NCBI RefSeq assembly: GCF_020882245.1
Contig: NC_083598.1
Coordinates: forward strand, 72,607,714-72,671,713
Length of the DNA stretch: 64,000 nucleotides
Source of the DNA: Rhopalosiphum padi
Lineage: Eukaryota; Arthropoda; Insecta; Hemiptera; Aphididae
Direction: 5' to 3'
The notes under the pieces are model-generated. The model was not told the DNA's origin and did no database searches. It saw nothing but the letters and a program-made list of their open reading frames with translations. Made by a program: the position numbers and the translations under genes. Positions within the stretch are counted from its first letter, which is position 1. Each line of letters begins with the position of its first letter. Shown in pieces: positions 1 to 13,502 of this stretch.

Positions 1-37
1 CCCACACACTGTACTTTTACCACTTTTAATATATTAT

Positions 38-75
<38 letters not shown>

Positions 76-329
76 TTTCGAGTTTAGTGCAATAATATAA
101 TATTATATTTATTATTGGTACACGTCACACGATGATTTAAGCTAGTCACGTCAGGCCGCCGACGTTTAATTCCGACTCGATTTCCGATGAGATTACCCGA
201 CGAGAGCACCAAACGCACACGCACGGTCTTATATTATTACTATATACACACTTCAACGCGCGCGGAATAATAAGAATAATAAAACAAACAAATAAATAAA
301 TAATAATAATAAAAATAATAAAAAAAAGC

Positions 330-330
<1 letters not shown>
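1..330. other. AT-rich leader with TTA microsatellite
   Basis: No gene is seen. A TTA/ATT trinucleotide microsatellite lies at about 44-74, and a second A/T-rich simple stretch (AATAAT and A-runs) at about 265-330. The DNA turns GC- and CpG-rich just after this point. Open frames crossing the stretch are arginine- or tyrosine-rich low-complexity translations and are not supported as genes. Confidence 0.7.
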
Positions 331-1068
<738 letters not shown>

Positions 1069-1079
1069 TAGCTACTCAT

Positions 1080-1384
1080 GCAGCGTTACAAAATTTGCGT
1101 TCAGCAGAACAGAGTGGATTTACCTAGTATACTATTAACTTTGAGCTAAGAACATTATCTATTTCGATAAGTTGGCTTTTTGCGATATTACAGGCTATAA
1201 GTATATAAAATATTAGAATTTAAAAACAATAATTATATTATAAAAAATGGAACACCGTAAAAAAGCCAACTTAAAAACACAGATAATGTAGATTGTGATT
1301 GATATTATAATAGATGAATTCGCTCGAATATAAAATATAATAATATTAAATTGGTTCAGCTGAATGCAAATTTACTATGTTGCG
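1080..1384. mobile_element. Fold-back MITE, family shared with 11.09-11.40 kb
   Basis: An imperfect long inverted repeat. The left arm begins with AAATTTGCGTTCAGCAGAAC (about 1091) and the right arm ends with the complement of a near match (about 1355-1384). A second matching block, AAGTTGGCTTTTT, lies at about 1170 with its complement at about 1258. No coding capacity. The arm ends resemble those of the element at 11.09-11.40 kb, so this is a dispersed family. No target duplication could be fixed. Confidence 0.6.
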
Positions 1385-1389
1385 TCAGT

Positions 1390-4300
1390 GGATCAGAAAA
1401 AACATAAAATATTATAATACGCTAACAGAACACTTCATAATATGTTTATAATATAATATTATAACTTATGGTATCATCCATTAGGTGGTGATTATATTAT
1501 TCTTATAGAGTTTAGTTAGCACTAATTTGTAATTTGATTTGTTATAGATGAGTTTGTGTGTGAGGTAACAATCCTTTGCTCCCTCCCTGGACAGGCATAG
1601 TTATAATGACAATATCAATAAAATGTAGTGTAAGAAATAAGGATCTCGTAAGATATAAAAATTGATCAAGGTAAACTCAAGGATTCGTTTTCCATGGCTC
1701 TGTTATGCATAAAGTTGTTTTGCCCTCTCCTCTTCCCCGAAGAAAAAATTTGAATTTGTGCCTATGGTGGAGTGTAGTGTAGTCTTACATACTACATGAA
1801 CCACTGCATCGATCTGCAGTATACACATGTAAACGCGTGCCGTACATAATAAATTGTATTATGTAAATATATTTGTACAGTGTATGTCGGTCGTCGGTGG
1901 TGTGTGTTCACGTGCAGAAATAAATAAAAAATAATAAAACGAGTGCGTATCGCATTTAATATCGCTTGTGCGCATGCGCGTGTACACTTAAACATCACTT
2001 TCCGCTCAAACAGTTTATTATTATAAGATAATCTATGTGAACCCAAGACGTTTACGAATTATTAACATTTCCATTCCCAGTATGGTATAACGAGTTGACT
2101 TTTATTTCATACACACACGATTCAAACCGATACCAATGTGTCTAAATTGGTACACACACCGAGATACCGACTAATACGAAATATTTACGTTTTTACGGCG
2201 TTATCGTGTACGTTATCGTCTACTATATTGTTCATGCATTTTAAGTTTTAATTGGACGATTCGCGTTACATCGATTTATTTTTAGTATTATTTATTACCG
2301 ACCTCACTGGTCTTATAATTTATACTATTTATTATTTAGACGACAATAAAGAATACCGCCATCGTTATGATTACATGTATACATTGTATATCTATTATCT
2401 ATAGACTACGTACATTAAAATTAAAAATACAACTAGTTTCATTTTAGATTATTTATTTTCGCCCCTACTGTATATTATATCCTCATAATATTCATGACAT
2501 TACATAATATTGATTTTAACATATTAAATTAGAAAAACATATCAACAAATAACGAGAACATAGAGTACTGTGTTTATAAGTATCAAATGGCTAAATAAAA
2601 ACACCGTACAGCTTAACATAGAACTTCCCCCTTTTTATAAATAGCTGCGTATGCAGTGATTCAATCATGAAAATATAATAAATCTACGTAGTCTAAAAGC
2701 TAACTAACAAAAATTACAATATCTATGTTAAAAATACACTTCAAATTGATTTTATAGTCAATAGATTCGTTGGTTTAGGAAAGATGAATTCCCATATAAT
2801 TCGTAATTCGTACCTATATATAAAGATATATAATATTTAAGTACAGAGCCCCAGGTAGTAGGAAAAAAATTTTTTTTTTATGTGAGTGTGAACCAAAAAT
2901 TAAAGACAAATTATATTAATATACCTAAGAAATATAAAATATTTTAATGTTTTAATCAAAATTTTAAGTTTTTAAAATTACATTACTTAAATAAACTATA
3001 CATTGTTACTCTCAATAGGATTATTGAAATTATCATCAAAAATTTGGTTGTACAGTTACTGTGGATATAGACACCATAACGACAAGTACACGTTGATTCA
3101 CAGACTGATAATGTAAAACTTTATGTATACAATAATAACATGAAAATTAATCGAGCAACATAGCTGTCTATCTGGTCCATTTCAGCGCGTGACTAACACA
3201 GCTCTCTTTAATTCATCTGAATCCACTGCCACGCCCAGGATTAATAATAATAATAAAATCAACGATTTGTACTGAAATAATCCAAACCCTTACAGAAAAA
3301 AAAATGTAAACCCGATTAAATCACAAATTACGTAACATTCAAATTAATCATGACTTGAATAACATAATTAGATTATTTTATCTGAGATCATGATAATGAT
3401 ATCTATTTTTTGTTTTCAAGTCACTGGACTTTATAGAAGATATAGAATATTTTTGTAAAAGTTTAAAACAAATTTATTGAATTGACTTATTTAGTACCTA
3501 AATTTTCTGCAAATCGCAAAATGTGTACATATTACAGGTTAGGAAATGTAGGTACCCAGACATATTTTTAGAATAAGTAAGCAATTTATAACTATTTTAA
3601 CTATAAATGAAAATATAGTATTACATTAAAATACAAAACACCCATGGCTATCGCTACTCAGAAACGACATTTATTACTACTTAAAATCTTTCGTGTCGTA
3701 AAATAATAAATAATTACATAAAATTACCAATAAGCAATAACTACTTAGAGTAATGGATAATATAGTTTGAGTAATAAATATAATTTTAATTATTGTACAC
3801 AAATGTACAACACGACTATAAATAACCGATGAGTATCAATAACTAATTAAATAGTCCATTATATTCACTAATAATGTTTGAATTAATTTAACTGTAAACA
3901 GAATAAACAAAAGTTGTAATGAAGACACTTGTCAAAAATGGTAAAAAAAAAAAATACATCCCTGAAAGATAATTTAGTTCATCTAAGTATACGACGGAAA
4001 TAATGACAACAATAAATTAGCGTTACAAACATTGTATTGTCTTATGATATTGTTACTAAACCAACCATTATACCCCCCATAACTACCATACTATATTATA
4101 ATAGCTTAACTGGTGGTAGTGCACAAACGACGATCACGACGATGTAGTCTCTAAAAGAACTATCTTACAAGGATTCTAACCAAATGGCAGTCACGCTAAA
4201 TTAGGTGTTTATATTCGGTGTAATCGACGTAATCAGAGCGACCTATTAATAATATTAAATCATGACACGCCCTATTTTCAGAATTTTCATAATCTTAAAT

Positions 4301-5950
4301 GATTTTTAGTAAAATCTATTAGTAAATTAATCGAAAAAAAAAATTAATAAGTAACGTAATCTAATCGTAAATACATATATATTATATATATACATAATAT
4401 ACAATATGTTAATTATTATATTTATTCATTAACCATAAGTATAAAATTTGATTCTCCTTACAATACGAACCTCAAACATTTCAACATTATACAAGAAAGG
4501 ATGCAGAGAGAGGTGATTGGGGCAATCGCTCCACAGCTTTTAAAATAAGGTATAGACGTGCATAAGCCCTAGGTCTTAACCCTTTTATATGCGTCTATAG
4601 ACAATTACCCTCCTCCCACCATTATATTGGGCTTGACCCACTCTAATATAATATGTGTATTATAATTTAGAATATATATTAAAATATAACTATAAATAAG
4701 TAATAAGCATTGCTATAAATAAAATTATTCCGTTATGAATCATATAAAACACATATTATTATTTTAAACTTTTTATACCTTTAACTTATTTAACTATTTT
4801 ATCCATTAATTAAACATATTTTAAATTTTAAACAACTCACGCAGCTATGCAGGTGAATTAATATATCTAGTCAATAAATACGTAAAACGTAATCCGATAT
4901 AATTCAGATTAAAAGATGTTAGAAATTAATTACTTTTCTTCAAAACGCTTCATTTAATTGGACGTCATTTTTTAGGACATGATTTATTTTATTTTCGATC
5001 AAATACCATTTTAATTGTCCATTGAATTTAATATCAATTATAACATTGATTCTCAAAAAACGTAGGTAATGTTTATTTATGTGTATATCCCAATGCATAT
5101 AGTGATAACTGATTAATAATATAAGTTTTTTAGTAAAAGTAAAGTAAATAAATACATCTATTAAATAATATGATAAAAATTTAAAATTAGTAATCGAATT
5201 TAATCAAATTATTCATGCAGACTAAATAATAAAAACGTTACCTTATTAAATATTGTTATAATATATTGTACAGATAATTTTGAATTAAAACAATTTAGTT
5301 TATAATATTTTTTAATATTTACACAATAGTTTAAAATTTTAAATATTAATAAGTTTTAACTTTTAAGTGCCTATGTCTAATAAGTATTTTTTAAATGTTT
5401 GATAAAAATAAAACTGTTACTAAGTGCTTACAATAAATACCTACGTTATATTATTTGTTATTGTTTCTTTTTGTCGTAGTTGGAAATATAAGTACTAATA
5501 TATATATATATACACATATATTTAAGTAATCAATTGTGCTGTTTTTTTTTTGCCTCGCTCACTCTGAAAATGCTTGTCATGCAATTTTTATTGATATTTA
5601 ATGGGGAACGTGTGGATTATAATACCTTTAAAAGCGATTAAAATCAGAAATGTCAACCACTAAAGTTATAATTTTCATCTCTAGAAAATCAAATTTTATA
5701 TTTATACAAAGATAAATAATACTTAACTATCTTTTCTTCGAAGTGTGTATTATATTATACTTAAAACATAAAAATAATTAAAAGTGTAAAACTAAATCCA
5801 AATACCCAGCAGTTAACATAGACTATAATGATTATAGAAGTACTATAATATAGAAACATTAGCAAAATAAATTAACAATATTACCTTTTATCTTTATATT
5901 ATAATATATTATCAAAACACTCCACATAGTTGCGCACACATTATTATAAA
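1390..5950. other. AT-rich intergenic DNA, no gene seen
   Basis: Long AT-rich stretch with stop codons in all frames at short intervals. The only longer open frame (1792-2046, minus) has no recognisable domain. TATA-type simple repeats occur near 4371-4410 and 5499-5522. No RNA gene was recognised. Confidence 0.6.
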
Positions 5951-6507
5951 CAGGGCTCGGATTTTATAGCACTAAAAATAAATGAAATATGCGATATAAT
6001 ATGCGACTTAAAAAATTTTAAAATAAGCGTTATAATATGTCCTATAAACATGAAAAATAGCAAAAATTAAAATGTGTTCTGTTCATAATTAAAAAGAAAG
6101 ATACGACCGGTACAGCCGATAAGGAGTCATAATTACTGTTCGATGGCCAATACGCCGGACTATTTCAAAATAGGCTTTAATATGAACGAAAATGTCAGTA
6201 TTTTTCATATGTATTCAAAAAACAAAAAAATAAAATAAATGACAACATTTTTATAATTTTCATACCACGTTATATAAACTAGATTTATGAAAATACAAAA
6301 TAAAACGTTATATTATGCAAATTAGCAAAAAGTAGCACCAAAACTTGAAAAATAGCACCAAAAACCTAAAATACTTTAAACATGCAAAAAATAGCATTAT
6401 AAAATTTCATATTTGGAGTCCCTGGTGCATAAAACAAATTTATAGCTCACTGCTATTTTTATCTGTATCCTATAATAATTAACAAATGCTATAAAAACCG
6501 AGCCCTG
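5951..6507. mobile_element. Non-autonomous hAT-type element with perfect 8-bp TSD
   Basis: The ends are inverted repeats: the left starts CAGGGCTCGGATTTTATAGC and the right is the complement of CAGGGCTCGGTTTTTATAGC. The element is flanked by a perfect 8-bp direct repeat, ATTATAAA, at 5943-5950 and 6508-6515. An 8-bp duplication with CAGGG-type ends is the hallmark of the hAT superfamily. The 557-bp interior has no transposase frame but contains several copies of an AATAGCACCAAAA-like phrase. It must have been mobilised in trans. Confidence 0.88.
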
Positions 6508-6515
6508 ATTATAAA

Positions 6516-9500
6516 ATTGTATAGATATTAAATAAAATATAGTACCATAATTCAATACGCGTAAAGTTTTATATATTTGCATAGTGATATCCAATACAAC
6601 TAATCATAGGAATAACTAGTTCTTAAAGTTTTTATTTTCATAAAAAAAAATATAAGGCTTTAAGAAATTCTGGAGGCTAAGACCACCCAAACACCCCTCT
6701 CTAGTTACGCCAATGCATTTAATTCAATTATTGTTTAAAGTTTTTTTTTTTTTGCTTAAACTTAAATTAAGTACTTATGATAAGTATTATGCTAATATTA
6801 TAAAATCAGAATATCAAAAACTAATATATTTCTTCGAGCTAAATAAATCAATATCTACTTTGGCAAATGGAAACGACGTTTCAAATAATATTGTCATCAT
6901 TAATGCAAGACTGGACAGACTGAGTGATAACTACGTATACATTTTTCTTGTATAGACCCCTCGAACGAAAAACGCTCATGAGTGGAACAGATGTTATTCC
7001 CAAAAAGTTTTTAAGTGAGCCGAGATTTATGCAATTATTATATTTATTTTTGTAATAAGGTTAATATATACCATAATTAAATTTATTATTTTTATTTGTA
7101 ATAAAATCTCTACTTTTAGATTTTGAGTGAAGCGATAACCGATGTGTTTATTTTTATTTATTTATTATTATTATTATTTTTTGTCTGTATGTGTATCTTT
7201 GTACATTAGAAAAAATACTTCTATTTTCAACTTCAAGAAAAGTTGACAAATTGGATTAAGATGGCACTTTAAGGGGTTAAAAATTCCCTATACCTACTTT
7301 ACAAAGTTAATTTAAAAAAGAAATTTTAGTTAGTTTATCGTAATAATTCATAAAATATTATTCGTAGTTGAATTTTATGTTACTACATATATTATTATTT
7401 TCTTTACACAATGAAAAATATTAAAATATTCAGATTAATTTTATCTGTATATATCACAAACGTATATGTATTCACACCGATTTACAGTGTGTTTCCAAAT
7501 AACTTATATAATACATTTATAATTATTAATTAGTAATATTATATAGTTAGTAATACTAACTTAGTATATAATATAAGTATAATATAATATTATAATAATT
7601 ATTCCTACATAAGAAATATATAATAATAATTTATTAGTTTATTAGGTTCTAATAGGAAAATAAATGACACTCATTATTTCAAAATCTATTAATGTTTTTA
7701 AAATATTTTTCTTACATAATTTCCAGTCAAAAAAAAACATTTTTTATCGTTATAAATTATTTTTAATGACAACATATATTTTTTTTTAAATTTATATTCT
7801 GAAGCAGAATATTTCCCGACACATTTTAATATAAAAATCTAAATTTTGTAATTTAATAGTTAATAATTAAATAGTTATTTAAAATTTAAATGACCGGAGT
7901 AGTAGACCAACATTTTACGGGCTAACGTAGTACGTACTACTTAACTTCTTTGTATACAAAAACTTTAAACACGTATAACTCATAAACTAGTCGTTCGAAT
8001 TTCGAATTTTTTTATAAGAAAATACTCCTAATATATTTTAAAATAATGAGTGTTTAAATAGAATCACTCAGCATAATAAAATATCCTTTTTCAACTTATA
8101 CACTTACCAATATCGTCAATATCAGAATCAATTCCAATTTGTGTGTGTGTGTGTGTCTGTGTCTGTGTGTGTCTGTGTCTGTGTGTCCATGTGTGTAATG
8201 TAACGTAAAGACTAAAGAAGGTAACAATGCTTCATCCTTCAATATTAAAGAGCTTTTTAGATGAAAATTTGATCTAGTTGATTTACTTTGATAAGTGAAA
8301 TTTAAAATTAGTTAGATAAATTATAAAATTCTCATGAATAATCAAAACAAATATATTTCCGTAAACCAGTTTTCTACCAATTGTGTAGTAATTCAAAAAT
8401 GTATAATCAGAGATTTAAAATGTTTCCTAAATACTTAAGATATTAGCATTTTCCGAAAATTATTTTTTAGTTCCTTTTAAATTTATGTTGGTAAAAAATA
8501 TTATTCGATGAAAAAAGTTTTAAAATGTATTACAATATACGATTATTCAATAGGATTCTCATATAATTAAAAAATAACAAGAAATTAAAATATAACATCT
8601 AAAACAATATTATTTAACTTTGTAATTAATCAAAATCGTATACATTTTAAGATTATTTTTTAATGAAAATGCATTATTTTCAATTACCTACTTAATGTTT
8701 AAATACGTAATATTAGGTTATAACAGATGAATACCACGAAAATTCATAGTCTATAAATTTTTAAAGGCATATTAAGTTCAAATTAGGACGAAATTTGATA
8801 TTCAACGGAAAATAACAATTTTACCATTCATATTTTTAGCTATTTTTTAAAAAAACATTAAAATCTAGTCACAAGTTATTTTAAAGTAAATTTGATCTCG
8901 GATATAAAGAATTATTGTTTTCGATCAATATTAATACTCCAATTTATTTCTTTTCCAGTTCATTCATACATCCAAAAAGTTATACAATAAAAATAGTTTT
9001 TTATTTTTATCTTAAAAACAAGTCAAAAAATATTTTCAGCAAATTGCATAAATATAGTCATATTTTCATCTCATCAAATTATACGTCACTCATAAATATC
9101 CCTTTAACCTCCCCCCCCTTAGGCTTAAAATAAGCTTAAGATCAGCTCCAGAACCACGTTAAACCCATCGTATTAGTGTGTTACTAATAGAAAAATAAAT
9201 TACTTATAGTAATATAAATAAATACTATAAACCAAATTCCAATTTTAAAATGACCTTAGAAATAGTTGCTGACACAACATCGACGCACAGAATCGTTTTT
9301 CGTATTCAATAATTTATTATTAAATTTAAATTTCACAAATAAATTACATCTACTCTATAACGAGATACATTTGAAATCTTCTATGCAGCAAATAACCAGA
9401 ATAAATTCACTTATTTTAATTTATTAATTACATGTAAATTATTTTTAATAATTATTATATTTTAAATTTTAAATTTAACAAGGAAAATATTGCATTATTA

Positions 9501-10187
9501 AGTATTAGTCTTACTATTAAAATTAAAAATAAATTATCTTCTTAAAAAACAAATTTAGGGTATTTAGTTTGAGTGCTCAAAAAGTTTAACTACCTTTTCT
9601 AGTAATCGAAGAATAGAACCAATTTGCGACCATAATATTATAAGTCTTCAAACTTAATTATCTAAAAAAACTAAAAACCAATTGGTCAGCCACCCGAACG
9701 ACACCAGGGTGAGACTAAAAAAAATTAGCAAAAATGCACACGAACATAAACATTCATTTGATAATATTAATTGTTATATCACTTATATTACAATGTCATG
9801 CAGGGCATGCGGGTATTTACTGCAAGGTTAGATTAGATTATGCCTAACCTACGCATAATATTATAATAATTTATAATAAAACATTGGTAACTCGTTGGTC
9901 TGCAGTCATAGTGCTGGCTGTAGGTAGATTATACAAGTTTTACAATAAGCTTCCTCGATACTAAATAACGTTATAACGTTGCGTTTTGTTTTATCATATG
10001 CCAAATTTTTTTTTAAGTGGCAAATATCATATTTGACCTTTTTTCTTCCCCCCCTCTCAAGATGAACTCTGAAATACGCCCAGATCATAGTTATTGTACA
10101 ACGTGTGTGTATCAACCACATAAATTACATCACCGTAGGTATATATATTTTGAAGGTAATATATTATTATATAAATATATATATATA
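6516..10187. other. Gene-poor AT-rich stretch with relic repeats
   Basis: No supported gene. A transposon-end-like phrase (complement of GGCGTAACTAGAGAGGGGTG) lies at about 6694-6713. A block around 7120-7290 (TTTTGAGTGAAGCGAT, TTGTCTGTATGTGTAT and a later AAAAGTTGAC) looks like a dispersed repeat fragment. A TG/TCTG microsatellite fills about 8141-8196. Short open frames (6713-6955 plus, 8915-9133 plus) lack recognisable domains and are rejected. Confidence 0.5.
8141..8196. repeat. TG/TCTG microsatellite
   Basis: Runs of GTGTGT interrupted by TCTG units. Ordinary simple repeat. Confidence 0.9.
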
Positions 10188-10189
10188 TA

Positions 10190-10332
10190 CAGTCAAGTTG
10201 CGATAACTCGAGAAACTTTTTTTTATTCCCCTAGAAATATAAATTATATAAAAATTAAAATATAAATTCGAATTAGATATTTCGAATCGAATTTTTATCT
10301 CCATTCGACTTCGAGTTATCGCGACTCGACTG
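10190..10332. mobile_element. Short Tigger/pogo-like MITE with TA target site
   Basis: Both ends carry the inverted repeat CAGTC(A/G)AGT(T/C)GCGATAACTCGA, with TA on each side (10188-10189 and 10333-10334). Ends of CAGTCGA...ATAACTCGA form with a TA duplication are typical of pogo/Tigger-type Tc1-mariner elements. The 143-bp element has no coding capacity. Confidence 0.82.
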
Positions 10333-11089
10333 TATATATATTAACGTATACTACGAGTACGTCAGTATATGTAGTACATACACACGCACGACGGGACTAA
10401 GTCAAAAAATAATTTCTCTGTCATCATGCACGTTACTGAAATAATACTTAAATTATGAAGAATATCATATTTGTTTTTAACTACCTATTCTCAGCTTTAT
10501 GTGCACTACGTATAATATTTATAACGTATACGTATACATGTATATTGTATACGATCGTATCAATACTGTGTTACTTAAATAGAGCATCAGCAATGTATGT
10601 ATTATTAAAATTGATTATTCAAATATGAAAAGAGAAAAGTTAGTTTACATGATTTTTTTAAATTTTTTGAACATCTAGAGACGAAATTCTGTTTTAACGA
10701 AAAACCAAAATGGAGCAATATGTTCCCATTTGATTGGAACAGAAGGTTTGCCGTTTTTCGTCTATTCTTTCTTACACATAAACACATATGGATAAGAGGG
10801 TCACAAGTAGAAGATTCTCAGTACTTTTCAAAATAATCGAAAAACCAAGAATTAGTACATAAAATTGATTTATTTTTGTTTTATTGTTTTTCAAAAATTA
10901 ATTAGGTAGTGTAGAATAGTGATACTTGCTATATAATTTAAAAAAAACTAAATATTAATTTTAAAACTACTTGCAAACCGCCCACAATTTTTATTAAAGA
11001 TATTATTTGACACATTGACATAATGATCAATTTTAAATGTTAAAATATATATACATTTTATGATCAATTTATAAAATTAGCAAATTCGC

Positions 11090-11397
11090 GTTCAGCAGAA
11101 TCAATTTTATGCTGTTAGCTTTAATATTAGAGTCAATTTACCTATTAGCAAACCTAAAAGTAATAATATTATCTGGGGCATCTCATAAGCTTTTATTGAT
11201 ATTTTAATTTTTAAGCGAGTTACGAGCATTTTAAAGTTTTAATATTTTACATAAATAAAACTCACTTAAAAATTAAGATATCAATAAAAGCCTATGGATG
11301 CCCTAGATAATATTATGACCTCTAAGTAATAGGCAAATTGACTTTAATATTAAAGCTAGTAGCATGAAATTGATTCTGCTGATCGCAAATTTGCAAT
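11090..11397. mobile_element. Long fold-back MITE with about 145-bp arms
   Basis: Nearly the whole element is two inverted arms around a short AT spacer (about 11224-11262). Matching blocks include TCAGCAGAATCAATTT, AGCTTTAATATTA, TAATATTATCT and CTTTTATTGATAT with their complements on the right arm. The terminal phrase resembles that of the element at 1.08-1.38 kb. There is no open reading frame. Such structures form strong hairpins and often seed small RNAs. Confidence 0.8.
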
Positions 11398-12295
11398 GTT
11401 TTACGTTCGTAAAACGGAGACAACACATGCGGGTATGACATCCTCTTAAGTTCACTATCATAAAATTAAAATAAATTATTATTATTTTATTTATGACTAT
11501 GTTGTATTAATTTATTATTTGATTTTTTTTAATTTAAATATTTAATGTTATTTTATTGTTGATACACAAAAGTTTCGTGTTTAATATTGCATGTTATAAT
11601 AGAACCACAAAAATATATATTTTTATTATTTTCACACTTTTGAATATACATTTCAATTCTAGTGTGAACCACAAATTTGTAAATGGGCCGCATGTAGGTA
11701 GATTTTTTTCACACTTTGTTATAGATTTGAATTTTTTATCAAATATTTGTATTAACATTTTATGAATATATAATATTATTTTCAAAATATTTAAAAATTT
11801 TATGCTACCTTTAACTATTTTAAATTTTCAATTTATGTATGATTAAATCGTAGTTGATGAGTATAACCACTTAAAAAAATATTGAAAATAGAAAACAAGT
11901 GTTTAAAGTTTAAATTTTAACAAAATTCATCAAAAACAATTGTTAGGTACTTTATTAAAGCATTAAGTCAGAATTATTTATTCCGTTTTCTTCTATAAAT
12001 ATGTCAATCCTAAGGTTATATTAGGAGCCAAACTTAAAAACGTAACATAAGTCACAATTTGTACACGAAGTTCCAATAAACAAATAGCTGTGTAACCGCG
12101 TGCGTTCGTAGTATTCGTATACGACGTAGGTACATACTAAATGTTCAACAAATAAAAATAAACAGTAGGTAGTCTCTAAGTTTCATTACTTTAAATTATA
12201 ACAATATGTTTCAGGAATTGTGGTTATACTTATTATCTATATTATATATGTAGTACAATTGTAATTAAATACAGTGTGCGGCAGGTACACCATAA

Positions 12296-12444
12296 CAGTG
12301 GCAAGCCAGGATTTTAAAATGGGGGGCAAACCCAAAATACTAAAAAATCATAAACAACAATAAAAGTTAATTTTATATTAAGTTGATACAGCCCATAGGG
12401 GTGGGGAGGGCATAGCACACTGCCCCCCATGGCTACGCCAATGT
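12296..12444. mobile_element. Small TIR element (CAGTGGCAAGCC ends)
   Basis: The left end reads CAGTGGCAAGCCAGGATTTT with a GGGGGGCA block inside. The right end is the complement of CATTGGCGTAGCCATGGGGG. These are degenerate inverted ends of a type common in insect hAT-like MITEs. No clear target duplication was found, so the class is uncertain. Confidence 0.5.
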
Positions 12445-12639
12445 CACGTAATTATAAATAAGTATTGAAGATAACGTAGAAATAAATCAAATTTTTATTT
12501 TAACATTATACTTAATACTTAATTATTACTATTGGACATTTATGAATACAAATCACAAATAATTTATCATGGTTTTACTATAAATTATATGAATATTATA
12601 TTAATGATATAACTTATAGGGAACATCCATACACTAAGC

Positions 12640-13494
12640 CAAGGGTCGCCAACCTTTTCAAACAAGTGAGCTACTTTTGAAATTTTAAGACCCTAGTGAT
12701 CGACCTAATCGACCTAGGAAGAGATTTATTTGATGAGCAAAAAAAAAAAGTTGTTTCTTCAAATAATAATAATACACGAGAAAAAGAAAAGAAAAAAAAT
12801 AATTTATTAATGTGATAACTGGCATTGGTTTTCTTCTGCAAGTTTTGAAAATTCTGGTATATAATTAGAAATAGCTGCTCGTATACTTGAACCCAAATTA
12901 CTGTTTGTAATTTTGAACCGATATTTGTTCTTTAAGTATTTGATACTCGAAAATGTTGACTCGCATAATCAAGTTGAACCAAAAAAATGAAGTTATATGA
13001 AAGGCAATGCTTCGTAGATTTGGGTATTTTTGAGTACTTGCGTGTTTCCAAAACTGTCTCAACATCCCCAGAAAATGGATTTGATATAAACTGCGCAGCT
13101 GGCTAAAGTATTTTAAAGTCGTGAATTTTCTTTTAAATTTGGAACGTAAATGTTGAATTATATTTATGTGGTTTGTAGAATCATAAATATTTTCAGAATA
13201 ATTAATTATTGATTCTTGAAGTGTAGGGAAATGCTGGACATCACCATTTTTCATTTTATTTTCCCAATATGCTAATTTACTAGAAAACGCTTGAACATCT
13301 GATATCTTATTAATGATTTGTTTTTTTTCCTCGTAACTCTAACTTTAGGAAATTAATTTTTTCAGTAATATCAACTAAAAATGCAAAATCTTCAAGCCAT
13401 TTTATATACAGATAATGGTAAATTCCTAGAATATAATATAGTAATTAACATTATCCGATTATTTATTACGCGATCGACTGGTTGGCGATCCCTG
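12640..13494 (-). mobile_element. hAT transposon relic, GTF2IRD2/ZBED-like transposase tail
   Basis: An 855-bp element with inverted ends (CAAGGGTCGCCAACC on the left; complement of CAGGGATCGCCAACC on the right). It is bounded by a perfect 8-bp target duplication, CACTAAGC, at 12632-12639 and 13495-13502. On the minus strand it encodes the C-terminal part of a hAT transposase of the kind seen in GTF2IRD2-like and ZBED5-like proteins. Visible motifs are KWLEDFAFLVDITEKIN, then HFPTLQ, then YPNLR, then LCESTFSSIKYLKNKYR (the dimerisation region), ending at a TAA at 12807-12809. The 5' part of the transposase is missing, so it is an internally deleted copy. Confidence 0.9.
12807..13425 (-). pseudogene. 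Decayed hAT transposase C-terminus
   Basis: The remnant reads through three frames. A frame break follows the LELRGKK segment, where a long A-run occurs (minus strand). Another follows the YPNLR segment, in the T-run before FGST. A TGA stop sits directly after FGST, one residue before LCE. The longest intact piece is 118 codons (12898-13254). The domain order matches the end of hAT transposases: a helical central part, then the conserved YPNLR and CE.TFS.(I/M)K hallmarks. It cannot make an active enzyme and has no sign of being a host gene. Confidence 0.85.
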
Positions 13495-13502
13495 CACTAA
13501 GC

